Shown: positions 21,841 through 34,165, numbered from the stretch's first letter. The stretch is DNA of 64,000 nt from Amaurobius ferox (GCA_951213105.1 OX578137.1:61578736-61642735), one strand, 5' to 3'. The notes: a model not told the origin generated them from the sequence alone. Program-made: numbers and translations.

Positions 21841-24800
21841 TCTGGTTATATAATTCTTGGTACCGTGATTTTTTGCTAATAATTAAGCTATTTTGATGAC
21901 ATGATTAAAATATGTTGTCCACAATTATTTATGTATTGTATAAATATAATTTTTTATGTTTATTTATCTAAAAAAAAAAAAGAAAATTCTCTTTTATTTT
22001 TCTTGTTAATAATTTGTTTTGAGCTAGAAATATGCTTCTTACTGTCAAATTTTAATTTTACATAAATTGATAGTAAAAAAATTTTTTATTTTAATGTATT
22101 TGAAATATAAGATTTAATTAAACTTTTGAATGGTGCATAATTCTCGATTGATAAAATTTGAAATTTGATTTTTATTGTTTTAAGCACCAATAATTTTTTG
22201 TGATTGGTTTTATTGATATGATGTGTTCAGTATTGTATTATAAAAGTTTTAATTGATAATTTTTTTATACCTTAACAACTCAAAATTTTTTTAATGTCAT
22301 TGTGATTACTTTAAGTATAGAATTATACTGTTTTAATCTTAGGTATGAATTGGTGATAGAAATTTTATTTTGATACACTTTATATCTTTAGTTATTCGAA
22401 ATTCAAACAGTATATATATTTTTAAATTTATCTTTTGAAGCTGGACTTCAATTGTGTAAATTATTTCTAACTTAATTTGCTCAATTTTGAAGAAAATTGT
22501 ATCCCTTTGTTTTTTTGTGGAGAATTCTTTGCAGCTCACTCCACATTTTGGTCTATTTTTGAATATCTTGAGCAGGATAAACTTAAATCATTAAATTTGC
22601 TAAAAAAAATTTTTTTTTCCAGCAATAACAATAGAATTTTTAAAAAAATACTAAACTATTAAATATAAAAATAAAATAGGTATAAATAATTATGAAGTGT
22701 TTAAATTGTTTTTTTTTTTTTATTATTTATATGTTTTAATGATAATAGTAGTAAATATTTTGTTTACTACAAGACATGTGATTTTTTTGTATTGGCAATA
22801 GTAGTGAATTCATTCATTTTTGCTACAAAATTGCATTGTTTGTGATTTTTAAATTCAAATATTCTGAGCGGCTTTGTTTGAGAAATTTTTCTAATTCATT
22901 GAAACTTTCGCTGCAAACATAAGCTAGTGCTTTTTTTTTGCTCTTATTGCAATAACTCCCAATCAGGGAATGTTTATGCAATAAACAAATACATTATTTG
23001 ATAATGAAGTCATATCACAAGTGTTCATGTTTTGTCAGTTTATAAATCATAACTGATATTCTTTTTGCATTATTAATTACTCTAGATATGACATTTGTAT
23101 TGTATTTTGTATTTAATTGTATTTATTATTATGTGTTCTTTATTTAAATTAAAAAAAAGGTAATCTAAAATTAATTTTAAATTGGCTAAAATAAAGGTGC
23201 AGCAATCAATGTTAATGCTTAAAACAAACAGTATTAAAAGTTATTCTAAAATAATTAATCTGAGTTAATTTAAAAAATTAATCAATTTAAAATATTAATC
23301 TAAGTGTTGTTTACAAATTTTGGCAAGATAATAGTGAAATGTTTTGGTATTTTATTTGTACTTTATAAAATAAGTAGAATAATGAAATTTTAATTCATAT
23401 TTAACATTCACTTTGGCGATTTATTTGCAAAATTTAAAATTCTGAGTAACATTTTGGATAGGTACAGTTGCAGTTTGTCGCAGATTTTTTTTTTGTGTTT
23501 AATTTAAAATTTATGTAAATTAAAAGTAAATTTTCTGGCAAGGAATATTTCTATTGAATCGAGTGCTTATTTATATATGATTCATGTTTATTTAAATAAT
23601 GAGAGGCCTGTATGTCAAAAGTGACATTTAAATTAAAAATATATGTGTATGAAATTGGCCTAATAATCCCATGGAGCATAGACTTCTAATATTGTTGTTA
23701 TTGTGTTATTTAGTATTGAAGTTCATAAAACTTCAAAATATTTAGTAAAATGGGATAAAATTGATTGAAAATTGTATTGTTTATATTATGTTTGTTGAAT
23801 ATATGGCAGAACTCGAATTAGATTATTATATGAGAAAAGTTTTTGATTATGTTTATTTTTATATTTTCCTTGCATTAATTTTAAAACTTATCACCGAAAC
23901 AAATTATTTTGATAAATTAAATTTTTAGTATTGCTTAAAGCAATTGTTTTTGTTTATTAATGAAAAATCAAATTTAATTTTTTGTGTAAAATTAAATTAA
24001 TTACAATTTTTTTTATATATATTGAAGAATTGAGTTAGGATTTGTGTAAAATATAAAATAAGTATTTTTTTTATGATGAACTTTAGAATTTTGATAATTA
24101 AATATAATTTAATTTATGAACTTATTTTACAGGTTATTCAAAAACTTCTTATTGAAATTTTTCTTTTATAAGCATTTTTCAGAAAATTTAGCATTAAGCT
24201 CTGAAATTCTTATATTTATTTTGGTTATTTATTGCATTTTGAAAGAAAATTTTTAAATTTCAAATTGGTAATTGTATTCAATTGTAATGTCTGGTTTTTC
24301 TTGAACATATGTGGGTATCTTCCGACTCTATCTTTTTTTAATTGCATTTGATGATTCATCCAATATCATCAAATTTTTGCTAGGGCTCATTTATAGCTCC
24401 GACCCGTTCTCAATATTTCAGTATTTGATATTTTCTGATTGAAAATCTTGATAGCATCTCCGTTAAGTTTTTTTTGGAAATATTAGAATACATCTCAGCT
24501 ATTTATTTCATTCTCTCTTCAGTCTTTAATTGCAAATTTTGAATTATTGTCTTTATTCCTCATAAGACATAATCTTTTTGTAATTAATCACATAATCTTT
24601 ATTCTCTACCTGCAGTTTTATTCGAATATGTGAATATATGTGACTTTTGATTTCAAAATTTTTAAAAATTCATTTTTTGTTTGAAATTCATTTTACATTT
24701 TTGAATATTTTCATTTTATGATTCAAATTTGTTAATGGTTTATTTATTTTTCTAATGGTTTATTTTCAGGTTTCTGAGGTAAAAAAAAATTGATTTGTAC

Positions 24801-26274
24801 TAATTTTGTTTTTAAATTTATTATAGTTTCAGCAACATCTTATATGGAATTCAAGGTTTGGAATCTTTTGTCACAGAATATGTTGTTGGTCTTATCTTAC
24901 TTGATGGATTTCATTGAGAATTGGGATAATCTGCTTTCAACTCATGAGGGGAGCAGTTTCTGAGGTCTTTTCTGCCCTGATCAAGCAGTACAGCCTTAGA
25001 AGTGTCTCGGTTTTTCATTGGTTTCCGTTGAGGAAGTCTGAATTTTGGTAACATTTTCTTAAGATTTCATTTTATTGAGATATTTCATTTATTAATATAA
25101 TTCATTGATTCAAATGGAATTCATTTATTGATAAAATTTCATTTTATTGATAGGATTTCATTTTTATTTATAATTATTTCATTCATTAGTAACATTCTTT
25201 GCATTGATATTTTTCATTTCTTTGATTTCAATTAGAATATTATTATTTTGTTTTGGTAAAACAGTTCAGCTTTGAAAATATTTTTATGAATCGAGTATTT
25301 GGAAATTTTAGTTAATTGATAGTAACTGTTTATTTTTCTTTTAATTCATTTATTCTTACTTGAACTTCATTGGAAGATTTTGGTTTATTTTAAACTTTGT
25401 ATTGAATTTTTGAATTTCATTTGTATATTATTAAGGACATTATTTTTTTGCATTTTGCATTCAATGTTGTGGTTGACTTATGGTCTGATTTTATGGTTCA
25501 AATATTGTTAATTATTCTCAGAGACTTAGAATTTAAAATATTTTTTTATATTCTACTGGATTTATTAAGTTCATTTGTGATTCTTGTTTTATGATTTGTC
25601 CAAATTTTGGATTATAGTTCATTTTAATCAAATTTATTGTAGTTCATTGAAGTTAAATTTTTAAATAGTTCATTCTTCATCCTAATTCAAAATTTTATTT
25701 GTTTCTGATTGAAATTTAGAAAAAAATTTTAGGATTTTTTTTGTGGTAGTTAATAATATTATTTATAGTGATGGCAAATTTTTTACTTTAATGGTGGTAT
25801 TTAATTCTTTTTATGCGACAAATTCAATGGCATTTTTTTTTTGTTTTATATATTTTAGCAACTGTAATTAACTCAACTCAGAAAATTTTTATATGCACTC
25901 ATATCGAAAACAAAAAGTTCTTTACATACTTATCTATATACATTATTGATTGTACTCATTTAATTACATTTTTAATATCATACTTGTCTCAGGATAATTT
26001 TGAAACTTGTGTACTCATTTACATACACTTTGTTATTCATTCACCACAGATTGTTTACAAAAGTATTCATACTCATTTTAATGCTTTTATTGTTACTTTA
26101 ATCATTCAGATGTATGCAGGATTGTGTTTGTTATTGAAAAAGAATTTTATGTATGTTGTATCAGGCATTTGTCAGATTTTGATTTTTTTTTCTTTATGAA
26201 ATTATCTGAATTATTTACATATAAGGTTAAATTCTGTTTTTTTTTCTCTTTTTTTTTTTAGTGAGGAGTTGTAA
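21841..26274 (+). other. Internal region of the LTR element, mostly without coding capacity
   Basis: A strongly T-rich plus strand with many stops in all frames. A primer binding site would be expected at about 21842 (TCTGGTTATATAATTC), but I cannot name the tRNA. Just before the 3' LTR, GTGAGGAG (26261-26268) is the only purine-rich run and may be the polypurine tract, although a pyrimidine tract lies next to it. One ORF of 128 codons is listed separately. Confidence 0.6.
25813..26199 (+). CDS. Unrecognised 128-residue hydrophobic ORF at the 3' end of the LTR element
   Basis: It begins MRQIQWHFFFVLYILATV and ends QILIFFSL. It has about five hydrophobic segments (near residues 6-20, 36-58, 66-80, 88-108 and 112-128), and His/Cys residues recur (CTHIENKKF, DCTHLITF, YIHFVIHSP). 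I do not recognise a family. The ORF sits in the last 460 bp before the 3' LTR, the position of env or accessory genes in LTR elements. Its composition differs from the T-rich DNA before it, with more C and A. T-rich DNA yields hydrophobic chance ORFs, so translation is unproven. Confidence 0.25.
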   Translation: MRQIQWHFFFVLYILATVINSTQKIFICTHIENKKFFTYLSIYIIDCTHLITFLISYLSQDNFETCVLIYIHFVIHSPQIVYKSIHTHFNAFIVTLIIQMYAGLCLLLKKNFMYVVSGICQILIFFSL

Positions 26275-27324
26275 TGTTGTGACACGTCACAACACTTTAT
26301 TTTATTATTCTAAATTAACATTTTTTTTTATAAATCATTAAATATTATATTTTTACTTTATTTATTATTCCAAATTATTCTATTCAAAATTGCTTTTATT
26401 TTATATTTTCATTAATAGACCAATTGATTCTTTTATTAAATTAAATTATACGTGCTGCTATCAGTTCATGTTTTATTCGTACAGTGTACGCCCTTTTTAA
26501 AAATGACTGCATACGCGCACACCTTTTCAATTGGTAGATCTTGTTTCAGGCGAGACACGGAAACTTGTTTTCTACTGCCTCTCTTGTTGACCTCCCTGTT
26601 TGAGCAGGAGTTTGTTTTGTCTGGTATGGCAACTTCTGGTTAGGCGGGAAGTTTCCATTGTGTGAAAGAGCGTGGGATTTTAGTCTTCTAAAAAATTGTC
26701 GAGTATATAGGTTGTTTTATCTGGACAGGGGGTGTCCTGGCCCCCTCGTCCCAGCCATTTTGTTCTACATTACTTTGTGAATTTGTACGTATTTAAAAAT
26801 CCTCATGAATCCAATTGATTGTTTATTCAAAGGAAGTGTGAATCTTCAAAATGTGTAGGAAAGGAATCTCTTTTTTGATAATACAGCATTATTTTTATTG
26901 GAAGATGAAGATCCCATTTTTTTAGATGAATCAGTGATATGTTACAATATACATGTGTTTGACATACAGCTAAAGTGCTCACAAGTATGTGTGGTGCATG
27001 AAGTGGGTATCACATACTATTTTCTTTTTATTAATCTTCTGCATATATATTTACTCAAAGCAGTAAAATACACATGTTCTTGTGAAGTGCAAATTGTGCA
27101 ATTGCTTTTTAACAGATTATACATCTGCTATCATTTTTACAAAAAAAAGTGAAAAATTATCTGATTGTGAATATTTCAAGCATTTAAAATTGATATACAA
27201 CTGATAATGATTATGAGAAAAAAATGAGTGTTATTATGCAATCACTTCAAGCAAATTTTTTTATTAAGAAAAAAAATGAATTATCAACTATAAAATAATA
27301 ATCATTTTTTTTTTATATAAACTC

Positions 27325-27330
27325 AATAAA
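27325..27330 (+). promoter_or_regulatory. Polyadenylation signal in the 3' LTR
   Basis: AATAAA about 15 bases before the point where the A2 element is inserted. The insertion separates it from its original downstream T-rich sequence. Confidence 0.5.
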
Positions 27331-27344
27331 GAAGATTATTTTTT

Positions 27345-27966
27345 ACTTTCCCTGCAATACATGGTAATGTATAAGGAAAGTATTGGAATCATGCCGAAAA
27401 TCACAACTCGAGTTTTCGACGGATCTACATGTTTCGAGACCCCTAGAATACGAAAAAACCATTTTTAGCGTGACGTCTGTGCGTGTGTCTGTCTGTCTGT
27501 CTGTGTGTCTGTCTGTCTGTCTGTGCAGATTTTGTATCCACTGTAACTAAAAAACTAATCGACCGAATTTCACAAAATTTGGTAGGTAAGTCACTTGTGG
27601 CCGGGGCTGGTGCTGATTAGATTTTGGTACGATTCGGAAAAAAATAACCTGCCTTTTTTTGCAAAACGGCCCGCAAAAATCTTCAAAATCTAAACTAAAG
27701 AACTTGGTATACTTAGATATATCCATTAAATGCCCGTTTAATACGTAATGTTTAACGACGAAAAGAATAAGACCAACCCCATTACACTAGGACTAGCCGT
27801 TCTCGAGATATTTGAGTTTTTCGTACTTTCCCTACGCCACCTTTGAAAATAAGCCCGGTTACCGAATGAGAACGAAATTTGAATTAAAAGTGAATTACAT
27901 TTAATTGAAATAAATAGAACGTGGATATAAGTTTGCAGGGAAAGTCATGTGCTGTCCACATCAGAT
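27345..27966 (+). mobile_element. Family A2 element inside the 3' LTR, shortest complete copy
   Basis: It starts ACTTTCCCTGCAATACATGG, folding with GTATAAGGAAAGT. CTCGAGTTTTCGACGG and a GTCT/GTGT microsatellite (27480-27523) follow, then one internal module. It ends TTTGCAGGGAAAGTCATGTG, stem-loop ATGTG-ctgtc-CACAT, CAGA. The 5' LTR shows the same site uninterrupted, a T-run at about 21355-21360. The 5' ACTTTCCCTGCA and 3' TGCAGGGAAAGT are exact complements. Confidence 0.93.
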
Positions 27967-28446
27967 TTTTGTATTTTAGTGTTGTCTTCTTTTTACAGAG
28001 ACATTGACTTTAACATATTAAGGAACATTCAATTGATGTCGTAATCAATGATCAAGAACAATTTTATTTTACACTATTCGTTAATTACAAGATAGAAGGA
28101 ATGTTCTACATAATTTTAAAACTATAATTATTTTTTTTTTATTAAAGTATAGGTCCTGAGTACAGGTATTTCTCTTTCAAATGTTAAATTTAATTCATAT
28201 TATGTTATTTTATGTATAAGAATTTTAGGCGCTCACATACAAGTATGGTTTAATATTAAATTACACAACGCATTGCTTTATATTCAAAATTCTATTCCCC
28301 ACTATACGGTCCCATTACATTAAGTATTAATAATTAATTTCCCTTTTAATTGTATGTGAGTGTCCGACCCAATCAGGTGTTGAGATATGATCGTTCAATT
28401 GATTTTATTTTCTTTAATTAGTCTTTTGAATGGTTGTATCACAACA

Positions 28447-28451
28447 GAGAG
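28447..28451. repeat. Target-site duplication GAGAG, right copy
   Basis: It matches 18973-18977. Confidence 0.93.
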
Positions 28452-29195
28452 AAATTGGCTAGTATTTTCAGAAACAAACAAAAATGTTTATTGCTACTGT
28501 TTTCGACATCAATGTCCAAATTAATAGCTGGTCTTCACAATTGGGAATCAATTACGGCAACTTTATCCGACCACGGAGTATCAAAAGAGCATATAGCAGC
28601 CATGTGCACTATGTAGGAGACCCAGGCCGCCGTCTCACCAGAGGGTATGAACAGCGAAGTGAGCGGCCGGACCATGTGCACTTTGTTGACAGCCCAGACC
28701 ACACGACCAACCCGAAGCATGTGCACTTTGTATAAAAGGTCATCAAAATGTAATATAATTGATACTCAGTTATTGCAGAGGTGAGGAAGAAGAACTATTG
28801 GAAAGAAGTCTTGAGACGAGTAATATCGACTATAAAATTCTTGAATCATTCTGAGCTAGCATTCAGAGGTCACGGAAAAGGCCAGAATTCTACAAGAAAA
28901 GGAAACTACTTGACGTACTTGGAATATCTCAGTGAATATAAAGATTTCTTGAAGTTGCAATACAGAAATATGCCGAGGACGAGGAAATGCTAGCTATTTT
29001 TCTCACCACATTTATGACGAATTTATAGGCATTATTGATAAACAAGTAAAAGGGTACATATTTGACGATATTATGGTTGCGAAATTCTATAGTATCATTG
29101 TTGAGTCTACGTCCGAAGTGTAACGTGTTGATCAACTGACATTTGTCATAAGATATGTTTTACCCAGTGGTGATATTGTTGGGTTACTTTTAGCT
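28452..29195 (+). pseudogene. hAT-type (DUF4371) transposase, middle part
   Basis: It resumes the protein from 18977 with NWLVFSETNKNVYCYCF, the TTF/MYM-type zinc-finger region, then a frameshift and LIAGLHNWESITATLSDHGV SKEHIAAMCT. It is interrupted by short retroposon inserts (28615-28717). It continues NYWKEVLRRVISTIKFL, LAFRGHGKG and YLEYLSEYKDFLK. A last stretch, FYSIIVEST, then a stop, then VDQLTFVIRYVLPSGDIVG, matches the DUF4371 part of the RNase H fold, where Asp is usual at the Glu position. The C-terminal hAT dimerisation region is not found. Stops and frameshifts make it inactive. Confidence 0.82.
28601..28731 (-). mobile_element. Two very short retroposon inserts with shared target duplications
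   Basis: Three direct repeats of CATGTGCACTTTGT (28601-28614 with one mismatch, 28673-28686, 28718-28731) enclose inserts of 58 and 31 bp. Next to the left-hand repeat each insert has a related CCCAGACC-type end (ACCCAGGCCG, GCCCAGACCACACGACC). Removing both inserts and two of the three repeats restores the transposase frame (AAMCT followed by LYKRSSKCN). On the minus strand these look like 3' ends of a retroposon cut short at the 5' side. Confidence 0.65.
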
Positions 29196-31639
29196 ATTTA
29201 ATAATTTTAGGAAGTTTGTTTTTAATCTAAATGGGTTCAAGAATCTTATTTACATAGTTATTCTCTTTTTAAGGTTTTATTTACATAGTTATCCTCTTTT
29301 CAAGGTCTTATTTACATAGTTATTCTCTTTTTTAGTTATCCAGTTTCCATTTATTTAGATTTTTTATATTTTTCTGTTCCAAATGATTTCTATTCCATAG
29401 TTATATTGTGTTCCGAATGATAAAAGTTCGTTCTTTTTAGGTTTTAGAAATTTAAATTTATTTTAATTGGCTAATTTGTGGTTCCATTTATTTCCCATTT
29501 CATTCCATTTGATTTGACTTTAAAACTGTTGTTCTCGGTTAAGAACTCGTTGATTTATCGCGATTTTTCTTTTTTATTCTATTTTCAGCTTTTTCTTATT
29601 TTTCAGAACCGTCCATTTCAAATTGTTGCCGATACGTATATTTTAAATCATTTCACTTCATTTCTGTTTAATTTTCGTCTGCTTTAAAATTCCTGTTCTC
29701 TTCTTGAAAATTTTGAGTTTTTGATTGGTTTTCCGTAATATTAAAATTGTCTGTTATTTATTCTTTTATCGTTCATCGACAATTTGTTTACGATGGATGG
29801 TAGTGATTTTTGTTAGTGCATAAATAGAATCGCGCTCTTTTTCGATCTCTTCTCTTTGGATTAGAACTGGAAATGTAGTCCAGTTAAGTTGTTGTATTTC
29901 GTGCTTCAGCGCGAGCCGAGCCGAAGTTCGAATTCCGCACGAAAAGTTTTATTATCCCCAGCTAAGTCTGTGATGTGTTTTTCCCAAGATGAAAGCGGCT
30001 GTGTTTAGTTTATAACCAGCAGTCATTTGCCGCACTTTATTTGAATCTTTTTCCTGTGCTCTCTAAAGTAATTTTGCCAAGAAAATGTGAGAGCCTAACG
30101 TTTGTTTCACCTAAACTAACAGAATGAAGAGTTGTTGATAATTAGTTACCTGTCCGAGCTGTTTACGATATCTACCGAGAAGGTTTTGCTTGCAAATTAA
30201 GAATTTGTTTATCCTGTCAAGCGGTGTAGCTCTATTTATAATGGATGGAATTCACATTTCCAAAGTAATTTAAGACAGACATATGATCTGTATTCCGTTC
30301 TGATGCTAAATGTCAGCTACAACTGTTTGGAAGAAATTGATTAATTTCATCGTTACTAAACGTGCTGTTTGGAATATCCCCTTGAAAAACGGATCCGGCC
30401 GAAGATTTTCCTTACTTCTGATGCACATAATTCTCCTACGCCTTGTTTTGCCTTTCAAGAGGTGTTCTTTGGTGACATTCCTTTGGAAAATTTTCTCCTG
30501 CTAATCTCTGCTGTTTTTCTTGGAGCTCTTAGTGAAATCCTTTCTAATTATATTCCTCAGTAGTTAAATAAGCATTTATTCTAAATTGGTGTGGATAAGA
30601 CCCCTTATATATTTTAAGTTCCGAATCCTGGTTTTAGTGTTATGTAAAGTTTGTTTGGGTATTTGACTTTTAGTTGGGTTATTTATTATATTCTAAATTT
30701 CCGACATGTAGAGGGGGGCGCTCATCTTTGTATTTATGCCTATATATGTGTTAGTAATATATATATATATATATGTATGTGTATATATAAAATTAGAAAT
30801 ATGTCATAATAAAAAATTCAAGTAATATTAACATCACCATGAAGATGTATCATGACACTCTATTTGCTCTTCCATGGTGTTTCATTTTCTGTGTCGGGAA
30901 GTGTATTTCAAATCACAGATGCTTTTATATCTGCCTTCCAGCAGACATTAAACGCATTCTACAAAACTTTCTGAACATGGTCTGCTGTCAGCCAGGGTTT
31001 TGTATATACCCTGAGGTCCAAGATATGAAACTCCCTACACTGGTATCGTTCTTTATCGTATCTGTATACTCATTCGTAGGTGCACACACGTTTACTCAAA
31101 CTCTTTAAATAATTTCTAGAAAACTAAAATTCATAAAGCACTCCCCCCCCCCCTCCTTTGACGGAGGTACTCGGTATATACTGGTCGCCTACTACTCAGA
31201 GCAAAAGATTTACAAACCAAAAAATTATAATGTTACTAACTCACAACTATCTCTCGTAAGGAAAGCTGGGTAAGATAGTTTGTCATTTGGTTCTGTTATT
31301 GGTTTACAAACCGATGATATTTGCCCAGATTAGCAGAAGAAGGGGATAAAATTCCTGCCACTTCTCACAGGATATTGCAAAATTTCTAGAAATAGCTGAA
31401 ATGGATCTTTTAAGCAAAAAATAAAAAATGATTGAAGGAGTGGGGAATAGAGAAAAAGACGTAACCTATATCATAAATTTTGACACAGACAGAATATAGA
31501 CTGCTACTCTGACATATAAAATGGTTTTACAGTCGTAAAGATATCCTTAATTGGAAACAATATGTGTGAGGTCTTTGAATTCTGATAATGTTTTTTGTGC
31601 CGTATAGCTAGCTAGCTATGCCCATAACATGGGAATATG
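29177..31639. other. Gene-free stretch with a small tandem repeat
   Basis: A unit of about 31 bp (core TTATTTACATAGTTATTCTC) is repeated three times at about 29246-29335. A (TA)n tract lies at about 30755-30775 and a C-run at about 31143-31154. ORFs of 60-90 codons exist (30310-30563, 30839-31108), but I recognise none. The start TGTTGGGTTACTT at 29177 could be an LTR start, but I found no partner end. Confidence 0.4.
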
Positions 31640-32045
31640 TACGGATGGTGCAGATACAACCATCAGCATAAGCAAAATAGTTCAATTAGGAGGTGAGATG
31701 GGAAATTTGAGGAGGGGGCTAATTGAAGTAAAAGTTATACTCAGAGAGTTGTCACAACAAAGATGCATAACCAGATGACATATACAAATGATGAAGAAAC
31801 TATAGCCATTAGCAAGACTAAATTCCCTCAATTAGGAAAAATGCTCGCTAAAAATGTAAAATTATGGGGCTAGTTAAACTAAAAGTTACGCCTAGGGGGC
31901 TGACACAAAATATGAATATTCAGATGACACATACAGGGTGCAGAGACTATAACCATCGTTAAAATCAAAATCGCTAAATTGGAAGCCGAGATAAGAAATT
32001 TGAGGGCTACCTCAAGTAAAATTTACGCCCAGGGGGTATCTGAGC
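31640..32045 (+). repeat. Three diverged tandem units of about 125-145 bp
   Basis: Each unit repeats, in order, a CAGATGACAYATACA-like phrase (weak in unit 1), an ACTATAACCATC-like phrase, a CTAAATTGGAA-like phrase, and AAGTAAAAGTTACGCC followed by a run of G. Divergence is high, so the array is old. Confidence 0.65.
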
Positions 32046-32190
32046 TATATAGTTGCCAGCCTGGGGTCAAAATTTCGAAGGAAACATCGCAGATAAAAGG
32101 AACACGATGAAAATTTATTACTAAATTTTTTTAATAAATATTTAAAATTCCTTTAATTTTTAGGTATTTTTTAATGTTAAATAGCTGAAA

Positions 32191-32540
32191 AAGTAAGACA
32201 GCTGGGTAGGTCAAGTGACCCCTCAAACTAAATATCCGAAACAACATATTTCTGAAGCATCACTAAATATAGTCTATCGATCACAGGTATGCCAAAAATA
32301 GGAAACTGCAGAAAAACTGCTTTAAAAAATTAATTTTAAGTCAAACATATTGGAAATCGTCACCAGCAGATCAACCAGAGCACAGAATTGCCCCAAATCA
32401 GAAATAACCCCGTTCCCAAAGGACAAAACCACACTTCATCAGAAAAGAAGAAATGCGAAACCACTTCAATAAGTAAGACAGCTGGGTGGGTCAAGTGATC
32501 CCTCAAATTAAGTGTCCTAAACAGCACATTTTATTCACGA
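32191..32540 (+). repeat. Direct repeat pair of about 60 bp
   Basis: AGTAAGACAGCTGGGTAGGT with following TCAAGTGACCCCTCAAA (from 32191) recurs with few changes from 32472, 281 bp downstream. Confidence 0.75.
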
Positions 32541-32950
32541 TGGCCAGAAACCCCTAATATATCATAACTCCCCAGCCCCGTTCCCATCACCACACACATA
32601 TACTTAATCCACTCATTTGTTCAAATGTTTATTTAAATTTCTAAATGTATAAAAAAACGAGAAAGAGAACAAACACATTCTTAAATGTAGAAAATTGAAT
32701 CCAAATTAGCGAAACTGAGCCAATTTGAGAGGTCCCTCTTCATGTTTTCCTACTCTTCTATTTCTCTTTGGCTAGAAGCGCTCTCAGAACGCGACACAAT
32801 CTACTAGTAATTCTGAAATGTCTGTGTTTTGTCCACGCCAAATTTCTAATATTGCTCCTATACCATTCGTTCACTCAAGAGAAGCTGATGAAAGGGACGC
32901 GGCTTTAGCAAATAAACCTGTATTTTCCCCATACGTGTTGAAAATTCTAT

Positions 32951-32998
32951 GCACTACAGCTTTCGTGAGTCTCCTTTCTCTGAAGAAAGCTGTAGTGC
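32951..32998. repeat. 14-bp inverted repeat hairpin
   Basis: GCACTACAGCTTTC (32951-32964) and GAAAGCTGTAGTGC (32985-32998) are perfect complements with a 20-base loop. The right arm overlaps the CTCF-like motif at 32993-33006. Confidence 0.85.
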
Positions 32999-33006
32999 TG
33001 CCATCT
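32993..33006 (-). promoter_or_regulatory. CTCF-like core motif, inverted
   Basis: This is the reverse complement of AGATGGCAGCACTA, identical to 16355-16368 and 16575-16588 and facing the opposite way. Function is inferred from the motif only. Confidence 0.35.
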
Positions 33007-34165
33007 ACTGACATTTTTCATAACTTATTTTTAATAATTCTCAATTTAATTGAAACAAAAATCCAGATTTTTTCAATAGAAATTGTAATAAATCTGTATA
33101 ACTAAAAAAATAATTTGGGGTGTTTACTCAATGGTGTCGCGCGTACCCGCGACTTCCCTTAATGACCGCGCCTGGTGGGAATGCAAAATGGAATAAGGAT
33201 CGAGTGTTTATTAATTTTATCTTATATACCTCTGACTGAAGTGTAGAAACACCTTTTTTGAAAGACAAGCTGCATATTGTGGAATTTCTCCACATAACGA
33301 AATATACGATTAAGGCACAAATTAAGAAAAGACAAAAGAGATGAGTTTAAAACATAAGTTCTTCACGACAAATGCATCCTCGAAACAGTTTATTTATTTT
33401 TATTTAATTATTTTGTTTAAGTTTTTACTCATTGAATTCATTCAAACATGATTTTTCTGCTTATTTTAACTAACCGCACTCTTTATCTGGCACAGTGTCC
33501 TTGATAGGAAAATCGTTGATATACTGCGTGCCGATTAAGCGAAACATATTTTTAAGTAGAATATACCAATGAAATATTATCGGTACATATTAACGTTACA
33601 CATAAATATTTCATTTTATTCCTTTAACACATGATCTGTGGACGACAACTGTTATTTATTTAAAGATTAACAAATGACTGTCCAAATGATTGCCGTTCCT
33701 TTGCCATAAACAAAATAAAATGAAATTTTAAATATGATATGGTAGAATTAATGTAGATACAAAATCCACACCGAAAAGTTATTTCAATTTTTGAAATTTT
33801 CCCTGGTCATCATTTTACTTGCTGAAAGAGTGATTCGAAATGATTAAAAATCATCTAATTAAAATTTTATACACTCCTTACTTTCATATTTATTGAAAAT
33901 AAACATTATTGAGAAATCAGAATGAAAAAATGGGTGTGGCCAAATATACTATTGATACTTGTGGAACCGCCTTTTTGCAATTAAATCTTGTGGTTGTTAT
34001 TTAACAAATGTGTTTCATTATAACTGAACATAATTATTGGGATTATCAATTTGTTTAATTTCTGGAGGATTATATCGGCCCCAATATATTCAAAACTCAT
34101 TTAAATTGCTATGTGCTTTTCTGCTCAGAAGGATAAGCTAAGTCTATAAATGACGCTAAAGAGTA
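33007..34165. other. Intergenic, no gene seen
   Basis: AT-rich. A GC-richer patch at about 33130-33180 (GGTGTCGCGCGTACCCGCGA) is not assignable. Confidence 0.5.

Larger units (their letters stand above)
18978..28446 (+). mobile_element. Non-autonomous LTR retrotransposon (LARD-like), 9.47 kb
   Basis: Two long direct repeats (18978-21840 and 26275-28446) both start TGTTGTGACACG and end GTTGTATCACAACA, so they begin TG, end CA and carry the 8-bp inverted ends TGTTGTGA/TCACAACA. A 5-bp duplication GAGAG flanks the whole. The internal region (21841-26274, 4.4 kb) contains no gag, protease, reverse transcriptase or integrase that I can recognise. The element must therefore have moved with enzymes supplied elsewhere. 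Outside poly-T tracts and later insertions the LTRs look almost identical, so the insertion is young. It sits inside a hAT transposase reading frame. Confidence 0.93.
26275..28446 (+). repeat. 3' LTR, carrying a family A2 insertion
   Basis: It matches the 5' LTR from TGTTGTGACACG to TATCACAACA. Without the A2 insert (27345-27966) it is about 1.55 kb, equal to the 5' LTR without its B insert. Differences seen are T-run lengths and a few substitutions (for example AATAATTGATTT versus AATAATTAATTT). Confidence 0.93.

Noticed and set aside
19155..27152. Pairs of identical ORFs of 63 and 84 codons in both LTRs
   Set aside because: Identical only because the LTRs are copies of each other. An upstream LTR region does not normally code, and no family is recognised.
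29177..30720. Possible solo LTR starting TGTTGGGTTACTT
   Set aside because: No matching end, no target duplication and no second copy in the window.
30839..31108. 89-codon ORF with hydrophobic and Cys residues, possible exon
   Set aside because: No family recognised, no clear splice sites, and its length is not unusual for this window.
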